The notes below the pieces were generated by a model, which saw only the letters and a program-made list of their open reading frames with translations, had not been told where the DNA came from and made no database searches. From Paenibacillus sanguinis 2301083 = DSM 16941 (lineage in GTDB: Bacteria; Bacillota; Bacilli; Paenibacillales; Paenibacillaceae), in assembly GCF_000374825.1 (NCBI RefSeq), contig NZ_KB895376.1, forward strand, positions 1 to 64,000: a stretch of 64,000 nucleotides of DNA, written 5' to 3'. Each line of letters opens with the position of its first letter. Positions within the stretch are counted from its first letter, which is position 1. A program made the translations under genes and the position numbers. Of the stretch, positions 1 through 7,630 are shown in pieces.

Positions 1-2
1 TG

Positions 3-239
3 AAGGCCAGCATGAGCCGCAAAGGCAACTGTTATGATAATGCTTGTATAGAGTCTTTTCATAGCATTCTGAAGAAAGAGCTGATTTATTGCAAGCGATT
101 TAAGACCAAGCAACAAGCCTACGATGAAATCTACCGCTATCTTGAGTTTTTCTACAATCGCAAACGGATCCACGGTTCACTAGGCTATTTATCACCGGTT
201 CGTTTTGCTGCGCAGTTCAATAAGAGAAGAGTCGGTTAA
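3..239 (+). pseudogene. IS3-family transposase OrfB, C-terminal part cut by the window edge
   Basis: The frame is open to the left edge, so the start lies outside the window. The visible residues hold the end of the rve integrase core typical of IS3/IS150 transposases: SMSRKGNCYDNA, then ESFHSILKKEL with the catalytic Glu of the DDE triad, then a YNRKRIHGSLGYLSPV tail. This domain cuts and joins IS ends. Whether the whole gene is intact cannot be told from here. It is followed directly by an IS-like terminal sequence and then mutY. Confidence 0.9.
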
Positions 240-240
240 A

Positions 241-272
241 GAGTGTCCACTTTCTTGACAGAGGTCCAGATT
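241..272. mobile_element. Probable right terminal repeat of the IS3-family element
   Basis: A TGTCCACTTTCTTGACAG sequence begins just after the transposase stop codon. This is the position and style of the terminal inverted repeat of IS3-family elements. The partner end is outside the window, so the boundary is an estimate. Confidence 0.6.
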
Positions 273-279
273 TCCCTTT

Positions 280-345
280 AATTCGAGTTTCAGGCCTGAT
301 ATCAGCCAATTAGCATGACTATCTCCCGCTAAATTTATAAATCAT
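280..345. repeat. Degenerate copy of the TTAGCATGAGGATTTCC dispersed repeat family
   Basis: The stretch contains AATTAGCATGACTATCTCCC, close to the core motif found repeatedly in the gene-poor gaps at 3.2, 12, 17.3, 20.3 and 42 kb. It lies between the IS end and the mutY stop. Confidence 0.4.
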
Positions 346-373
346 AAGGTCTATTAAGCCAGGCCACCACTAG

Positions 374-1606
374 TTACTGAAAGTAACTGTTTAATATTTT
401 CAGGAATACATTAGGAAAAGCCAGCTTGTCCATGTCCTGCCGGGTAATCCAACGATATTCGCCCGTGCCATCAGTATTGGCAATGCCACCAGTATCGCCA
501 GCCGTCTCGTATTCGGCTGCACTCTCGGCAACGGCGGCCACTTGCACAAAGCCGCCAGCGCTGGCGCTGCTGAGCGAAGCCGCGTCCGACACGCCGCGGC
601 CTGCTGTAGCTCGGACCTCCGCCGCCGAGAACCGAAAAACGCGGAGGTTCCAATGGATGTGGCTGAACGTGTGCTCCGCGTTCATCATCGCCCCTTCCGG
701 CCTGGCGGGAAATCCCGCCCCGGCCAGTTCCGCGGCCAGGCGGTCCATCGCCGGGCCGTCCGGCAGTCCGGCGCCTTCGCCTGCTACGGCGCCGGCCGGG
801 ATATGCGGCAGCTCCCACATGCGTGCGAGCAGCCCCGTGTCCGGCCGCTGGCGCACAAGCACGCGCCCGGCCAGTTCGCCGCCGCCTTCCAAGACGGCGG
901 CAAGGCGGTACTCCGGTCGCGGCGACTTCGCTTTGCTCTTGACTGGCAGGCGCTCCTCCGCGCCCTCAAGCCGGCCGGTACAGCGGGCCATGACCGGACA
1001 GATCAGGCATTGCGGCGACTTGGGTGTGCAGATTAGCGCACCCAGCTCCATCAACGCCTGATTGAAGTCCGAGGCCCGCCCCTGCGGGATCAGCTCCGCG
1101 GCCAATTCCTCCATCAGGGTGCGCGTTCCCGTCTTCATGATATCCTCTTCAATCATGAAGTAACGCGACAGCACCCGCATGACATTGCCATCCACCGCCG
1201 GCTCCGGGCGGTTAAAGGCAATGCTCAGGATAGCCCCCGTCGTGTAGGGGCCAACCCCCTTCAAGGCGGATACCTCCACCTTGTTATCCGGCACGACCCC
1301 GCCGTGCCGTTCGACAACCTGCCTGGCCGCTGCTTGCAGATTGCGGGCCCGGGAGTAATAGCCGAGCCCTTCCCAGCACTTCAGCACATCCTCCTCCGGC
1401 GCCTCCGATAATGCCGTTACCGTCGGAAAACGCTCAATAAAGCGCTGGAAATACGGAATGACCGTATCCACCCGTGTCTGCTGAAGCATGATTTCCGAAA
1501 CCCATATATAATAGGGATCGCGGTGTCTGCGCCAAGGCAGATCCCGCTTCGCCCCTTCGTACCATATCAGCAATTCTGTACTAAAGAAAACCTTGCTCTC
1601 CTGCAT
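374..1606 (-). CDS. mutY: A/G-specific adenine DNA glycosylase MutY
   Basis: Removes adenine mispaired with 8-oxoguanine in base excision repair. Residues ~1-210 form the HhH-GPD fold: catalytic Glu38 in WVSEIMLQQT, the helix-hairpin-helix around LKGVGPYTTGA (115-124), catalytic Asp139 in AVDGNVMR, and a [4Fe-4S] cluster set C193-X6-C200-X2-C203-X5-C209. The C-terminal half is the NUDIX-like 8-oxoG recognition domain (RVLVRQRPDTGLLARMWELP, then HTFSHIHWNL). At 410 residues it is longer than the usual ~350-370, because of an Ala/Gly-rich stretch of roughly 50 residues after the HWNLRVF block; that part of the gene is visibly GC-rich. It lies 12 bp after acpS on the same strand, so the two are probably co-transcribed. 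Confidence 0.96.
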   Translation of the reverse strand: MQESKVFFSTELLIWYEGAKRDLPWRRHRDPYYIWVSEIMLQQTRVDTVIPYFQRFIERFPTVTALSEAPEEDVLKCWEGLGYYSRARNLQAAARQVVERHGGVVPDNKVEVSALKGVGPYTTGAILSIAFNRPEPAVDGNVMRVLSRYFMIEEDIMKTGTRTLMEELAAELIPQGRASDFNQALMELGALICTPKSPQCLICPVMARCTGRLEGAEERLPVKSKAKSPRPEYRLAAVLEGGGELAGRVLVRQRPDTGLLARMWELPHIPAGAVAGEGAGLPDGPAMDRLAAELAGAGFPARPEGAMMNAEHTFSHIHWNLRVFRFSAAEVRATAGRGVSDAASLSSASAGGFVQVAAVAESAAEYETAGDTGGIANTDGTGEYRWITRQDMDKLAFPNVFLKILNSYFQ

Positions 1607-1618
1607 CCCGCTCTCCTT

Positions 1619-2017
1619 CTATTCCACGCGTTCCACAACAGCAAATGCCGAAGCCAACTGCCGTTCATGCGTAATACTCAGATGTATGACACAGCGTCCG
1701 GTCCCCTGCTTGTCCAGCGCCAGGCGATCCCAGGCTGCTGCTGACAGCGTGACGGACGGACGGCCCGTTCGATCTGGCAATATCTCCATATCACCAAAGC
1801 CAAGAATACCGCCAATGCCACAGCCAAACGCTTTACTGAGCGCTTCCTTGGCCGCAAAGCGTCCCGCCAGAAATTCAGCAGGGCGAGCGACTTGTCCCGG
1901 CAGCTCCAGCTCGGCATGTGTTAAAATCCGTCGACGCAAACGTTCGCCTGCCGCTCGGTTCAGCATGCGCTGAATACGTTCAATTTCCACAACATCATGT
2001 CCTACTCCAAGAATCAA
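1619..2017 (-). CDS. acpS: Holo-[acyl-carrier-protein] synthase AcpS
   Basis: Transfers 4'-phosphopantetheine from CoA to a serine of acyl carrier protein, activating fatty acid synthesis. The 132 residues match the family length and show its two signatures: GHDVVEIERI at the N terminus (metal-binding Asp) and FLAGRFAAKEALSKAFG in the middle (catalytic Glu and Lys). The C-terminal SITHERQLASAFAVV block is also typical. First gene of a probable two-gene unit with mutY; in Bacillus acpS is also monocistronic or in small operons, so the pairing itself is not diagnostic. Confidence 0.95.
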   Translation of the reverse strand: MILGVGHDVVEIERIQRMLNRAAGERLRRRILTHAELELPGQVARPAEFLAGRFAAKEALSKAFGCGIGGILGFGDMEILPDRTGRPSVTLSAAAWDRLALDKQGTGRCVIHLSITHERQLASAFAVVERVE

Positions 2018-2193
2018 GGCAAATCCCCTCTTCCTTCTTCACCCGGCCCGGGCTTCTTCCTTGCAAGCCATTGCCATTTCCCATTGTAACAGGGAAAGAC
2101 CCCGGGCGCGAATATGTGATACAAAGAGCAAGCATGATCAAGAAACTGCCGCTATACTGGACTATACTAAGCTTAAAGTTAACTTAAACAAAT

Positions 2194-2243
2194 GTTCAAA
2201 AAGTCAAAACTTGTAATGAAAATGAAAAGATGACTTTCTGAAC
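2194..2243. repeat. Short MITE-like element, GTTCAAAAAGTC ends
   Basis: Inverted ends GTTCAAAAAGTC and GACTTTCTGAAC enclose about 26 bp, followed by TACCTCT as in other copies (58.1 kb). It sits between the divergent acpS and AraC-type genes. This is a reduced member of the family described at 33.7 and 58 kb. Confidence 0.6.
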
Positions 2244-2274
2244 TACCTCTCATTGACCGGTCTGGAGGAATGGC

Positions 2275-3177
2275 ATGAACCAACTCACTATCATTCAACA
2301 AAGTGTAGACTATATCGAAGCGCGGCTCGGCGAAGAGCTTACGTTAGCGGGGGTGGCCAAGGCTGCGGGATATTCGGATTATCATTTCCACCGTACCTTT
2401 CTATATTTCGTCGGGGACACGATGTCCTCCTATATCCGCAAGCGGAGACTCTCCAGAGCGGCCGAGCTATTAACCGGGTCTGAACTGAAAGTACTAGACA
2501 TCGCTTTGAGCTGTGGCTTCAGTTCCCACGAGGCCTTCACCCGGGCATTCCGTAAAATGTTCGGTAAATTACCGACCGAATGCCGCAAGCAAGGCCACCT
2601 GCCCTGCATTGTTTCCAAAGCCAATTTACTGCGCAACATAAACACCCCAATAAACTACGATCGGAGAGATTATGACATGCAATATCGTATCGAGTCATTG
2701 CCAGCCATGCACATTATGGGCTATTCCATGAAGACAACTACCGTTGAAGGGGAAAACAGCACAGAGATACCCGCCTTCTGGCAGCAATATATTCAGGAGC
2801 AATGGGGAAAAACCATACCAGGCAAGACAAATCCCAATGTCGAGTTAGGCATATGCACTACATTAAATGAGGACGGCTCCTTCCTCTATATCATCGGCTT
2901 TGAAGTCAGTGAATCGACCCCTGTTCCTAAGGGGTTGACCGAATACACTATTCCGGCGACGACATATGCCATCTTCACGACACCTCCGGCCAACCAGAGC
3001 GAATTTGTCGCTTCCATTCAGCAAACCTGGGATGATATCTTTACCAACTGGTTCCCTACATCAGGCTACGAGCAGGTAGCTGCTCCGGATTTTGAATGGT
3101 ACGACGAACGGAGCTGGCCGAAGGAAGGTAGACAAATCGACATCTATATTCCTGTTCAGCCTGTATCCAAATCATAA
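2275..3177 (+). CDS. AraC-family regulator with GyrI-like effector domain
   Basis: Residues ~8-105 carry two AraC-type helix-turn-helix motifs (LTLAGVAKAAGYSDYHFHRTF and LDIALSCGFSSHEAFTRAFRKMFG). Residues ~135-300 are a GyrI-like/BmrR C-terminal small-molecule domain (IESLPAMHIMGYSMKTTTV, ending in DIYIPV). Such Rob/SAV1846-type proteins usually respond to lipophilic or cationic compounds. An RBS GGAGGA lies 5 nt before the ATG. The gene is monocistronic and the next gene is on the other strand about 0.9 kb away, so the target is not evident. Ligand unknown. Confidence 0.9.
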   Translation: MNQLTIIQQSVDYIEARLGEELTLAGVAKAAGYSDYHFHRTFLYFVGDTMSSYIRKRRLSRAAELLTGSELKVLDIALSCGFSSHEAFTRAFRKMFGKLPTECRKQGHLPCIVSKANLLRNINTPINYDRRDYDMQYRIESLPAMHIMGYSMKTTTVEGENSTEIPAFWQQYIQEQWGKTIPGKTNPNVELGICTTLNEDGSFLYIIGFEVSESTPVPKGLTEYTIPATTYAIFTTPPANQSEFVASIQQTWDDIFTNWFPTSGYEQVAAPDFEWYDERSWPKEGRQIDIYIPVQPVSKS

Positions 3178-3179
3178 TA

Positions 3180-3212
3180 AAAACAGCAGCCGTCTCTATG
3201 GACTAAGCTGTT
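3180..3212 (+). terminator. Probable terminator of the AraC-type gene
   Basis: AAACAGC (3181 on) pairs with GCTGTTT near 3211 just after the stop codon; there is no clean T tract, so the call is weak. The 3' arm runs into a degenerate copy of the 97-bp hairpin module found at 11.9 and 20.5 kb. Confidence 0.35.
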
Positions 3213-3227
3213 TGCGGAAGGAAGGAC

Positions 3228-3460
3228 CTTTCTCAACAGTCTGAATTTCTCAAATTAGCGGGAAATTATCCATATAAAAATCGCTTTTAGAGTGATAAAA
3301 TAGTATTATAGGGAATTCCTCCATATAATCTGGACTAAAGCGCCGAAAAATGGCCTGAAGCACAGATTTATAGGGAGGTTTTCCAGTTATACCTCAAAAT
3401 CCAGCATTTTCGCATAGATTAGCGGGAGAATTTCCCACTAGTTGTGCATTTACACTCAGC
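3228..3460. repeat. Truncated, diverged copy of the TTAGC..GGATTTCC repeat cluster
   Basis: Begins with CTTTCTCAACAGTCTGA, identical to the right border of the 97-bp module at 12.0 kb, and continues with four motif-like units spaced about 45-60 bp apart (AAATTAGCGGGAAATTATCC, GGGAATTCCTCC, GGGAGGTTTTCC, GATTAGCGGGAGAATTTCCC). No reading frame is supported here. Confidence 0.6.
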
Positions 3461-3529
3461 TTACTTGTAACGACCCGGCCACAGCAAGTACAGATCTTGC
3501 AAAGGCACGAGCTTCTTCCGCTTCTTGAA

Positions 3530-3717
3530 TCTCATTTGGTCTCACTTAACCTTCACTTGACTCTCACTCGGCTATCACTTGGCTCCTTGACTCTCACTTG
3601 GCTCCTTAACTCTCACTCGACTCTCACTTGGCTATCTCTTAACTCTCACTTGACTCTCACTCAACTCTCACTTGGCTCCTTGACTCTCACTTAACTCTCA
3701 CTCGACTCTCACTTGTA
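3530..3717. repeat. Imperfect tandem repeat of a CT-rich ~12-mer (GACTCTCACTTG)
   Basis: About 190 bp of irregular tandem units such as GACTCTCACTTG, AACTCTCACTCG and GGCTCCTTGACTCTCACTT. The + strand is open through it, but the translation is only a shuffled L/T/S/W/H repeat with no convincing RBS. The unit length and lack of unique spacers exclude a CRISPR array. Best explained as slippage-grown satellite in an intergenic gap. Confidence 0.8.
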
Positions 3718-3789
3718 TGTTCTGTTATTCACCAGATATAAATTGACCTGTTACTCAATTTATTTTACTCCCCTCCAATGAGCTGTTAC

Positions 3790-3904
3790 ATAAGAAAAAC
3801 ATCTATTGATGTACTCTCTTTGAAGCCAGGCCACGTTAAGCGGCAATTTTTCTTGCGATTATAGAATTGTTCAGCTCCGCTGAAAGCTTACAAATTCTAT
3901 AATA
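3790..3904. repeat. 115-bp dispersed repeat, copy 1 (second copy at 53473-53587)
   Basis: Starts ATAAGAAAAACATCTATTGA, continues through CCACGTTAAGCGG and TTGCGATTATAGAATTGTTC and ends AAATTCTATAAT. The copy at 53.5 kb has the same orientation and length with only scattered substitutions. The inner ATTATAGAATT / AAATTCTATAAT arms are inverted repeats, so the 3' half can fold into a hairpin. Both copies lie immediately before a rho-independent terminator. Confidence 0.8.
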
Positions 3905-3905
3905 T

Positions 3906-3957
3906 TCAAAAAAAGCCAGTGTCAGGAATTTTTGATAACCTGCCTGCACTGGCTTCT
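3906..3957 (-). terminator. Rho-independent terminator of the GH2-GH43 unit
   Basis: Stem AAGCCAGTG / CACTGGCTT (3913-3921 with 3947-3955) followed, on the minus strand, by a TTTTTTTG tract. It lies about 150 bp after the GH43 stop codon. Confidence 0.8.
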
Positions 3958-4106
3958 TAATATGAAAATGTATTAAAATTCAATATTTCCAAATGGCCCA
4001 TCACCCCTCATGGGCGACAGTAGTTCCGCAGTTCATCCCGCCGACATCGGCCTCGGAACTGGTGAGCATTTCATCCTCCAATCATACCAAGTGCCCAACT
4101 CTCAGC

Positions 4107-5432
4107 TCATCTCGGCTTGATGTCAAAACAGTCTACTTCCCCATATCCCTCTCCCTTGGAGAAGCGAATGGTATTGGTGCCTGCTGTAAGGTGAATCGCA
4201 GCCGTCGACACTTCCCAGTTCTCCCAGCCCTTATGAGTAATGTAGAACGGACTGGCGGGAGCGGAATTAACGCTGAGCATCAGATGCGACCATGAGGCAC
4301 CAGCGGTACCGTTGGCCGTTCGGGCCAGCAATACATATTCACCCGCCACCGCAACCTCAATCTCGAACTGCACATAGCTTTCCGGCGTATCAATATGGCC
4401 TGCCTTTTGACCTCCGGAACCGTTTGGACTTCCCGAAGCATATGCCACACCGGCAAAGGTGCCATGTTCTCCCTCATACCTCACACGCGAGCCCTCGCCT
4501 GAAGGCAAGGCAACCGGTGCATTCGGATTTGCTGGCTCCCCCAGGTTCGGCGTACCATCAGCATGCCAGGTGAATTTCTGCAACCGCACCTCGCGATTCC
4601 AGCCTGCTCCCTGGTTTTTGGCGACATGATAGACAATCCAATCCTCTGTACCGTCAGGCGACTTCGTAAAAGAATGATGGCCCGGCCCGTACAATCCGTT
4701 GCCCGACTTGAAAATTGGCTGGCTGCGCTTGTGCCATGAAGTCGGATCAAGCAGATTTGCCGAGACATTGGCTGTCAACAAACCCAGACAATAATCATCC
4801 GTCCAACTGCCGCTAGCAGAGTACACCAGATAAATCCGGCTCCCGCGCACGACAACCTGCGGCCCTTCATTAATGAGTGGGGAATGATTGGTCTCCCACG
4901 CAAGGGTAGGGCGCGAGATTTCCACTCGTGCAGAATCGATGGTCCACGGGTTGCTCATATGAGCGATATATAATTGCTGACTGACATTAACATCCCCTTC
5001 CCAGCCGGACCAGATAAAATACAATTGTCCATTCACCTGTAATACCGTGCCATCGATGGCCCATTTATTGGTCGCATCGGTAATTTGCCCTTTATCCTGC
5101 CATGTGCCTTGCAACGGATCGGCGTTGGTATTCTCCAGGACGTACATACGATGATTGGCATTGTCCCCGTCATCCTTGGCATAATACGCATACCACGCCC
5201 CGTTAACATAGTGAAGCTCGGGCGCCCAAATATGTTGTCCTCCGGTTGGAATGGCCCGGGTCTGACCTGCATCCAGATCAGTCAAATGCCGGGATTTCCA
5301 AATCGTTACGTTATTGCCGGTCGTTTTGGTGAAATAGTAGTATCCGTCCGTGTGCTTATACACCCATGGGTCAGCTCCGTTCTGTAGCAGCACATTGTAA
5401 AAGTTTACGACTTTCGTCCCGGCTATTGCCAT
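4107..5432 (-). CDS. Glycoside hydrolase family 43 with C-terminal carbohydrate-binding module
   Basis: A retained-frame five-blade propeller hydrolase, probably an alpha-L-arabinofuranosidase or related pectin/xylan side-chain enzyme. The GH43 triad is visible: Asp21 (NGADPWV, base), Asp127 (WAIDGTV, pKa modulator) and Glu189 (INEGPQ, acid). Residues ~1-300 are the catalytic domain; ~315-441 are a CBM6/CBM35-like beta-sandwich (RYEGEHGTF, then AGEYVLLARTANG, ending DCFDIKPR). There is no signal peptide, so it should act inside the cell on imported oligosaccharides. It lies 26 bp after the GH2 gene with its own RBS (AAAGGCGGG), so the two form an operon. Exact substrate not determinable. Confidence 0.9.
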   Translation of the reverse strand: MAIAGTKVVNFYNVLLQNGADPWVYKHTDGYYYFTKTTGNNVTIWKSRHLTDLDAGQTRAIPTGGQHIWAPELHYVNGAWYAYYAKDDGDNANHRMYVLENTNADPLQGTWQDKGQITDATNKWAIDGTVLQVNGQLYFIWSGWEGDVNVSQQLYIAHMSNPWTIDSARVEISRPTLAWETNHSPLINEGPQVVVRGSRIYLVYSASGSWTDDYCLGLLTANVSANLLDPTSWHKRSQPIFKSGNGLYGPGHHSFTKSPDGTEDWIVYHVAKNQGAGWNREVRLQKFTWHADGTPNLGEPANPNAPVALPSGEGSRVRYEGEHGTFAGVAYASGSPNGSGGQKAGHIDTPESYVQFEIEVAVAGEYVLLARTANGTAGASWSHLMLSVNSAPASPFYITHKGWENWEVSTAAIHLTAGTNTIRFSKGEGYGEVDCFDIKPR

Positions 5433-5458
5433 TATCGCAATCCCGCCTTTCGCAAATG

Positions 5459-7237
5459 TTATGCTCCGGTCATGATCTTGCGAATATCCTCAAGCAGCGC
5501 CTTTGGCACCCGGTCATACGTCAGCAAGCCGTTGATTTCCTGCTCCACATCCGTCAATTGGGTATAGCAATAACCCTGAATGATCGGGGAAGAGAACATC
5601 GGGTCCACCACAGCCTTAAGCTTGCGAAGATAGTCTTCTTCATTGTCCGCGCCAGAATATCCCCAGCCCTCCCAATCACTTTTCTTGAAGGCAATGCCGC
5701 CAAATTCAGACACGAGGATGGGTTGACCCTGATAGGATGCTCCACCGACAAAGATTCGACGGTTCGCCGGCATGGCCTCGACTGCTGTTTCCGCAGCCCT
5801 GTATCGTTCCTCCAGCACTTCCTGGCGGCTCTCGTAATCGTGAATCGTGACCAGATCTGTAAGCATATGCTCCCACCCGTCGTTATATACGACCGGACGG
5901 GTCAGGTCCAGTGATTTCGTCAGATGATACATCGCCAACCCATGCTGCTGTTGACGCTGATCGATCTGCACATTTGGCACCCCCCAACTCTCGTTGAGCG
6001 GTACCCAAGCTACGATGCAAGGGTGGCTGTAATCCCGCTCCATAATCTCGATCCATTCCTTCGTAAAACGGCGAACATACTGTTCGGAATATTCATAAGC
6101 ATTCGCCGCCTCACTCCAGACCAGCAAGCCCAGCTTATCGCACCAATACAGAAATCTCGGATCCTCCGTCTTCTGATGCTTTCTGACACCATTGAAGCCC
6201 ATTTCCTTGGTCAGTTCCACATCGCGCTTGATGTCTCCATCCGCAGGAGCTGTCAGCAGCCCTTCCGGGAAGTACCCCTGGTCCAGTACAAGCCGCTGGT
6301 AATAAGGCCGGTTGTTCAAGGACCACTTGCCATTCTCAATCGACACCTTGCGCATGCCAAAATAACCGGACACCTCATCGATGAGCTCGCCCGCTTGCAC
6401 CAGGCTGTATTTTATGTCGTACAGGTTGGGATGCTCCGGGCTCCACAGCCGTCCATGTCCGTGATCAGTAAAGTCACTCAAGCCGATGGTGCGAGTCTGC
6501 TCAGCACGCTTTACCGCGTATTCATCCTCGGCCACTATCTCTCCCTGAAACGAAATCTGCACTCGCAATTTTAGGTTGGAATCGCCCCCGTTAGGCAAGC
6601 CTTCTATAAAAGTACGCAAACAAATTTCATTGTGATCAATATCCGGGGTAAGCATCACTTTGCTCAAATGAATGGCAGACACCGGCTCCAGCCAGACGCT
6701 TTGCCAGATCCCCGTCGTCCGTGTGTAGAAGATGCTGGCTGAATTCTCCAGCCAATACTGCTTGCCCCGTGGCAAGGTTACGTCTCGGCTGTAATCCTGC
6801 GCCCGCAGCACAATCGTATTGCTCCCGGCCTTCAGGAGCGGTGTAATATCTGCCTGAAAGGGAGTATGACCACCTTCATGGATTGCTGCCAATTGACCGT
6901 TCACCCACACTTTGGCCCCATAATCAACGGCTCCAAAATGCAGCACGGTTCGTTTGCCACTCCACTTCTCAGGGACCTCGAAGGAACGGCAGTACCATAC
7001 AATGTCATGGAAGGAAGGATCAGCTATACCGCTCAGCTTGCTTTGAAAGGTAAAGGGAACTGAAATTTTCTGTGTGAATGGAGCAGAGCCCCCCTCCAGA
7101 TACCAGCCTGCCTCCTCGCCTTCATCGGTATCGTCAAAATGAAAATCCCATTGTCCATTCAAGCATAACCAATCCTGACGCACAAATTGAGGCCTTGGAT
7201 ATTCTGTACGCAGGACTGTCACATCATTAGATTTCAT
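5459..7237 (-). CDS. Glycoside hydrolase family 2 (beta-galactosidase/beta-glucuronidase-like)
   Basis: Sugar-binding jelly roll at ~15-190 (VDYGAKVWVNGQ, GGHTPFQADIT), immunoglobulin-like domain at ~195-305, and TIM barrel with acid/base Glu in VPLNESWG (about residue 416) and nucleophile in LVSEFGG (about 511). It ends soon after the barrel and lacks extra C-terminal domains. Cytosolic: no signal peptide. Start choice: an upstream in-frame TTG at 7258 overlaps the only good RBS (GGAGTGG); that RBS is 6 nt from a GTG at 7243 and 12 nt from the ATG at 7237, so translation starts at one of these. Upstream is the N-terminal remnant of another GH2 gene that appears to lend it its promoter. Confidence 0.92.
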   Translation of the reverse strand: MKSNDVTVLRTEYPRPQFVRQDWLCLNGQWDFHFDDTDEGEEAGWYLEGGSAPFTQKISVPFTFQSKLSGIADPSFHDIVWYCRSFEVPEKWSGKRTVLHFGAVDYGAKVWVNGQLAAIHEGGHTPFQADITPLLKAGSNTIVLRAQDYSRDVTLPRGKQYWLENSASIFYTRTTGIWQSVWLEPVSAIHLSKVMLTPDIDHNEICLRTFIEGLPNGGDSNLKLRVQISFQGEIVAEDEYAVKRAEQTRTIGLSDFTDHGHGRLWSPEHPNLYDIKYSLVQAGELIDEVSGYFGMRKVSIENGKWSLNNRPYYQRLVLDQGYFPEGLLTAPADGDIKRDVELTKEMGFNGVRKHQKTEDPRFLYWCDKLGLLVWSEAANAYEYSEQYVRRFTKEWIEIMERDYSHPCIVAWVPLNESWGVPNVQIDQRQQQHGLAMYHLTKSLDLTRPVVYNDGWEHMLTDLVTIHDYESRQEVLEERYRAAETAVEAMPANRRIFVGGASYQGQPILVSEFGGIAFKKSDWEGWGYSGADNEEDYLRKLKAVVDPMFSSPIIQGYCYTQLTDVEQEINGLLTYDRVPKALLEDIRKIMTGA

Positions 7238-7289
7238 TGTCACTGTTATCCACTCCAATGCTTAGTTTATTTGGAATAGTAAAGCGCTT

Positions 7290-7411
7290 AGCCTTTGATC
7301 GAACCAGCGTCCCCCCTGTCAGCAAACCTGAAATCCCATTCCCCATTCAGATCAACCCAAGCCATCAAACTGCGGCCTTGGATAATCCTTGATATACGCT
7401 TCTGTTGTCAT
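7290..7411 (-). pseudogene. N-terminal remnant of a second GH2 gene
   Basis: Read on the minus strand from an ATG at 7411 with RBS AAGGAG, the first codons give MTTEAYIKDYPRPQFDGLG followed by a stop. One frame over, the text continues WVDLNGEWDFRFAD, then reaches a stop. These two pieces line up with the start of the intact GH2 protein (YPRPQF...W..LNGQWDFHFDD). So this is the first ~40 codons of a related gene, frameshifted and then lost. The remnant keeps a good promoter, and the intact GH2 gene follows about 50 bp later. Confidence 0.8.
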
Positions 7412-7473
7412 GTAGTCTCTAATCTCCTTCACAAAATAATTAATTAATTACAATTATTTCGTATTTAATTAAG

Positions 7474-7502
7474 ATACTACCCGTCGTCTATTTTATTGTC
7501 AA
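7474..7502 (-). promoter_or_regulatory. Sigma-A-type promoter of the GH2 remnant and GH2-GH43 unit
   Basis: TTGACA (7502-7497) and TAGTAT (7479-7474) are separated by 17 bp. Downstream, before the remnant's RBS, is an AT-rich palindromic stretch (AATAATTGTAATTAATTAATTATT-like, 7440-7465 region) that is a candidate operator for the neighbouring ArsR-type regulator. Confidence 0.75.
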
Positions 7503-7510
7503 CGCTTTCT
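7496..7510. promoter_or_regulatory. cre-like CcpA site over the -35 box
   Basis: TTGTCAACGCTTTCT matches the Bacillus cre consensus WTGNAANCGNWNNCW at all but one fixed position, and it overlaps the -35 hexamer. Repression of glycosidase genes by glucose through CcpA at such a position is established in Bacillus; its use here is inferred. Confidence 0.6.
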
Positions 7511-7534
7511 TTTATATTTATTGTTTCTTTACAT

Positions 7535-7590
7535 ACAAAAGAAGCCTTTCTTTATTCTTCGATTCAGAAGATAGAGAAGGCTTCCTTCTA
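7535..7590 (-). terminator. Terminator of the ArsR-type regulator gene
   Basis: GAAGCCTTTCT and AGAGAAGGCTTC (7541-7551 with 7573-7584) form a stem; the minus strand continues TTTTGTATG. It separates the regulator from the glycosidase promoter. Confidence 0.65.
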
Positions 7591-7630
7591 AGCTATTGAA
7601 GCTGGCAACCAGACTAGGCTGTCGCGGTCG

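Noticed and set aside
426-1061. Long + strand frames opposite mutY
   Set aside because: They are by-products of the GC-rich 3' half of mutY; no RBS, and the mutY frame has full family motifs.
3497-3694. 65-codon frame across the CT-rich repeat
   Set aside because: The translation only mirrors the 12-mer satellite (L/T/S/H/W shuffle); no convincing RBS or family.
3530-3717. CRISPR array
   Set aside because: Units of ~12 bp without unique spacers and no cas genes.
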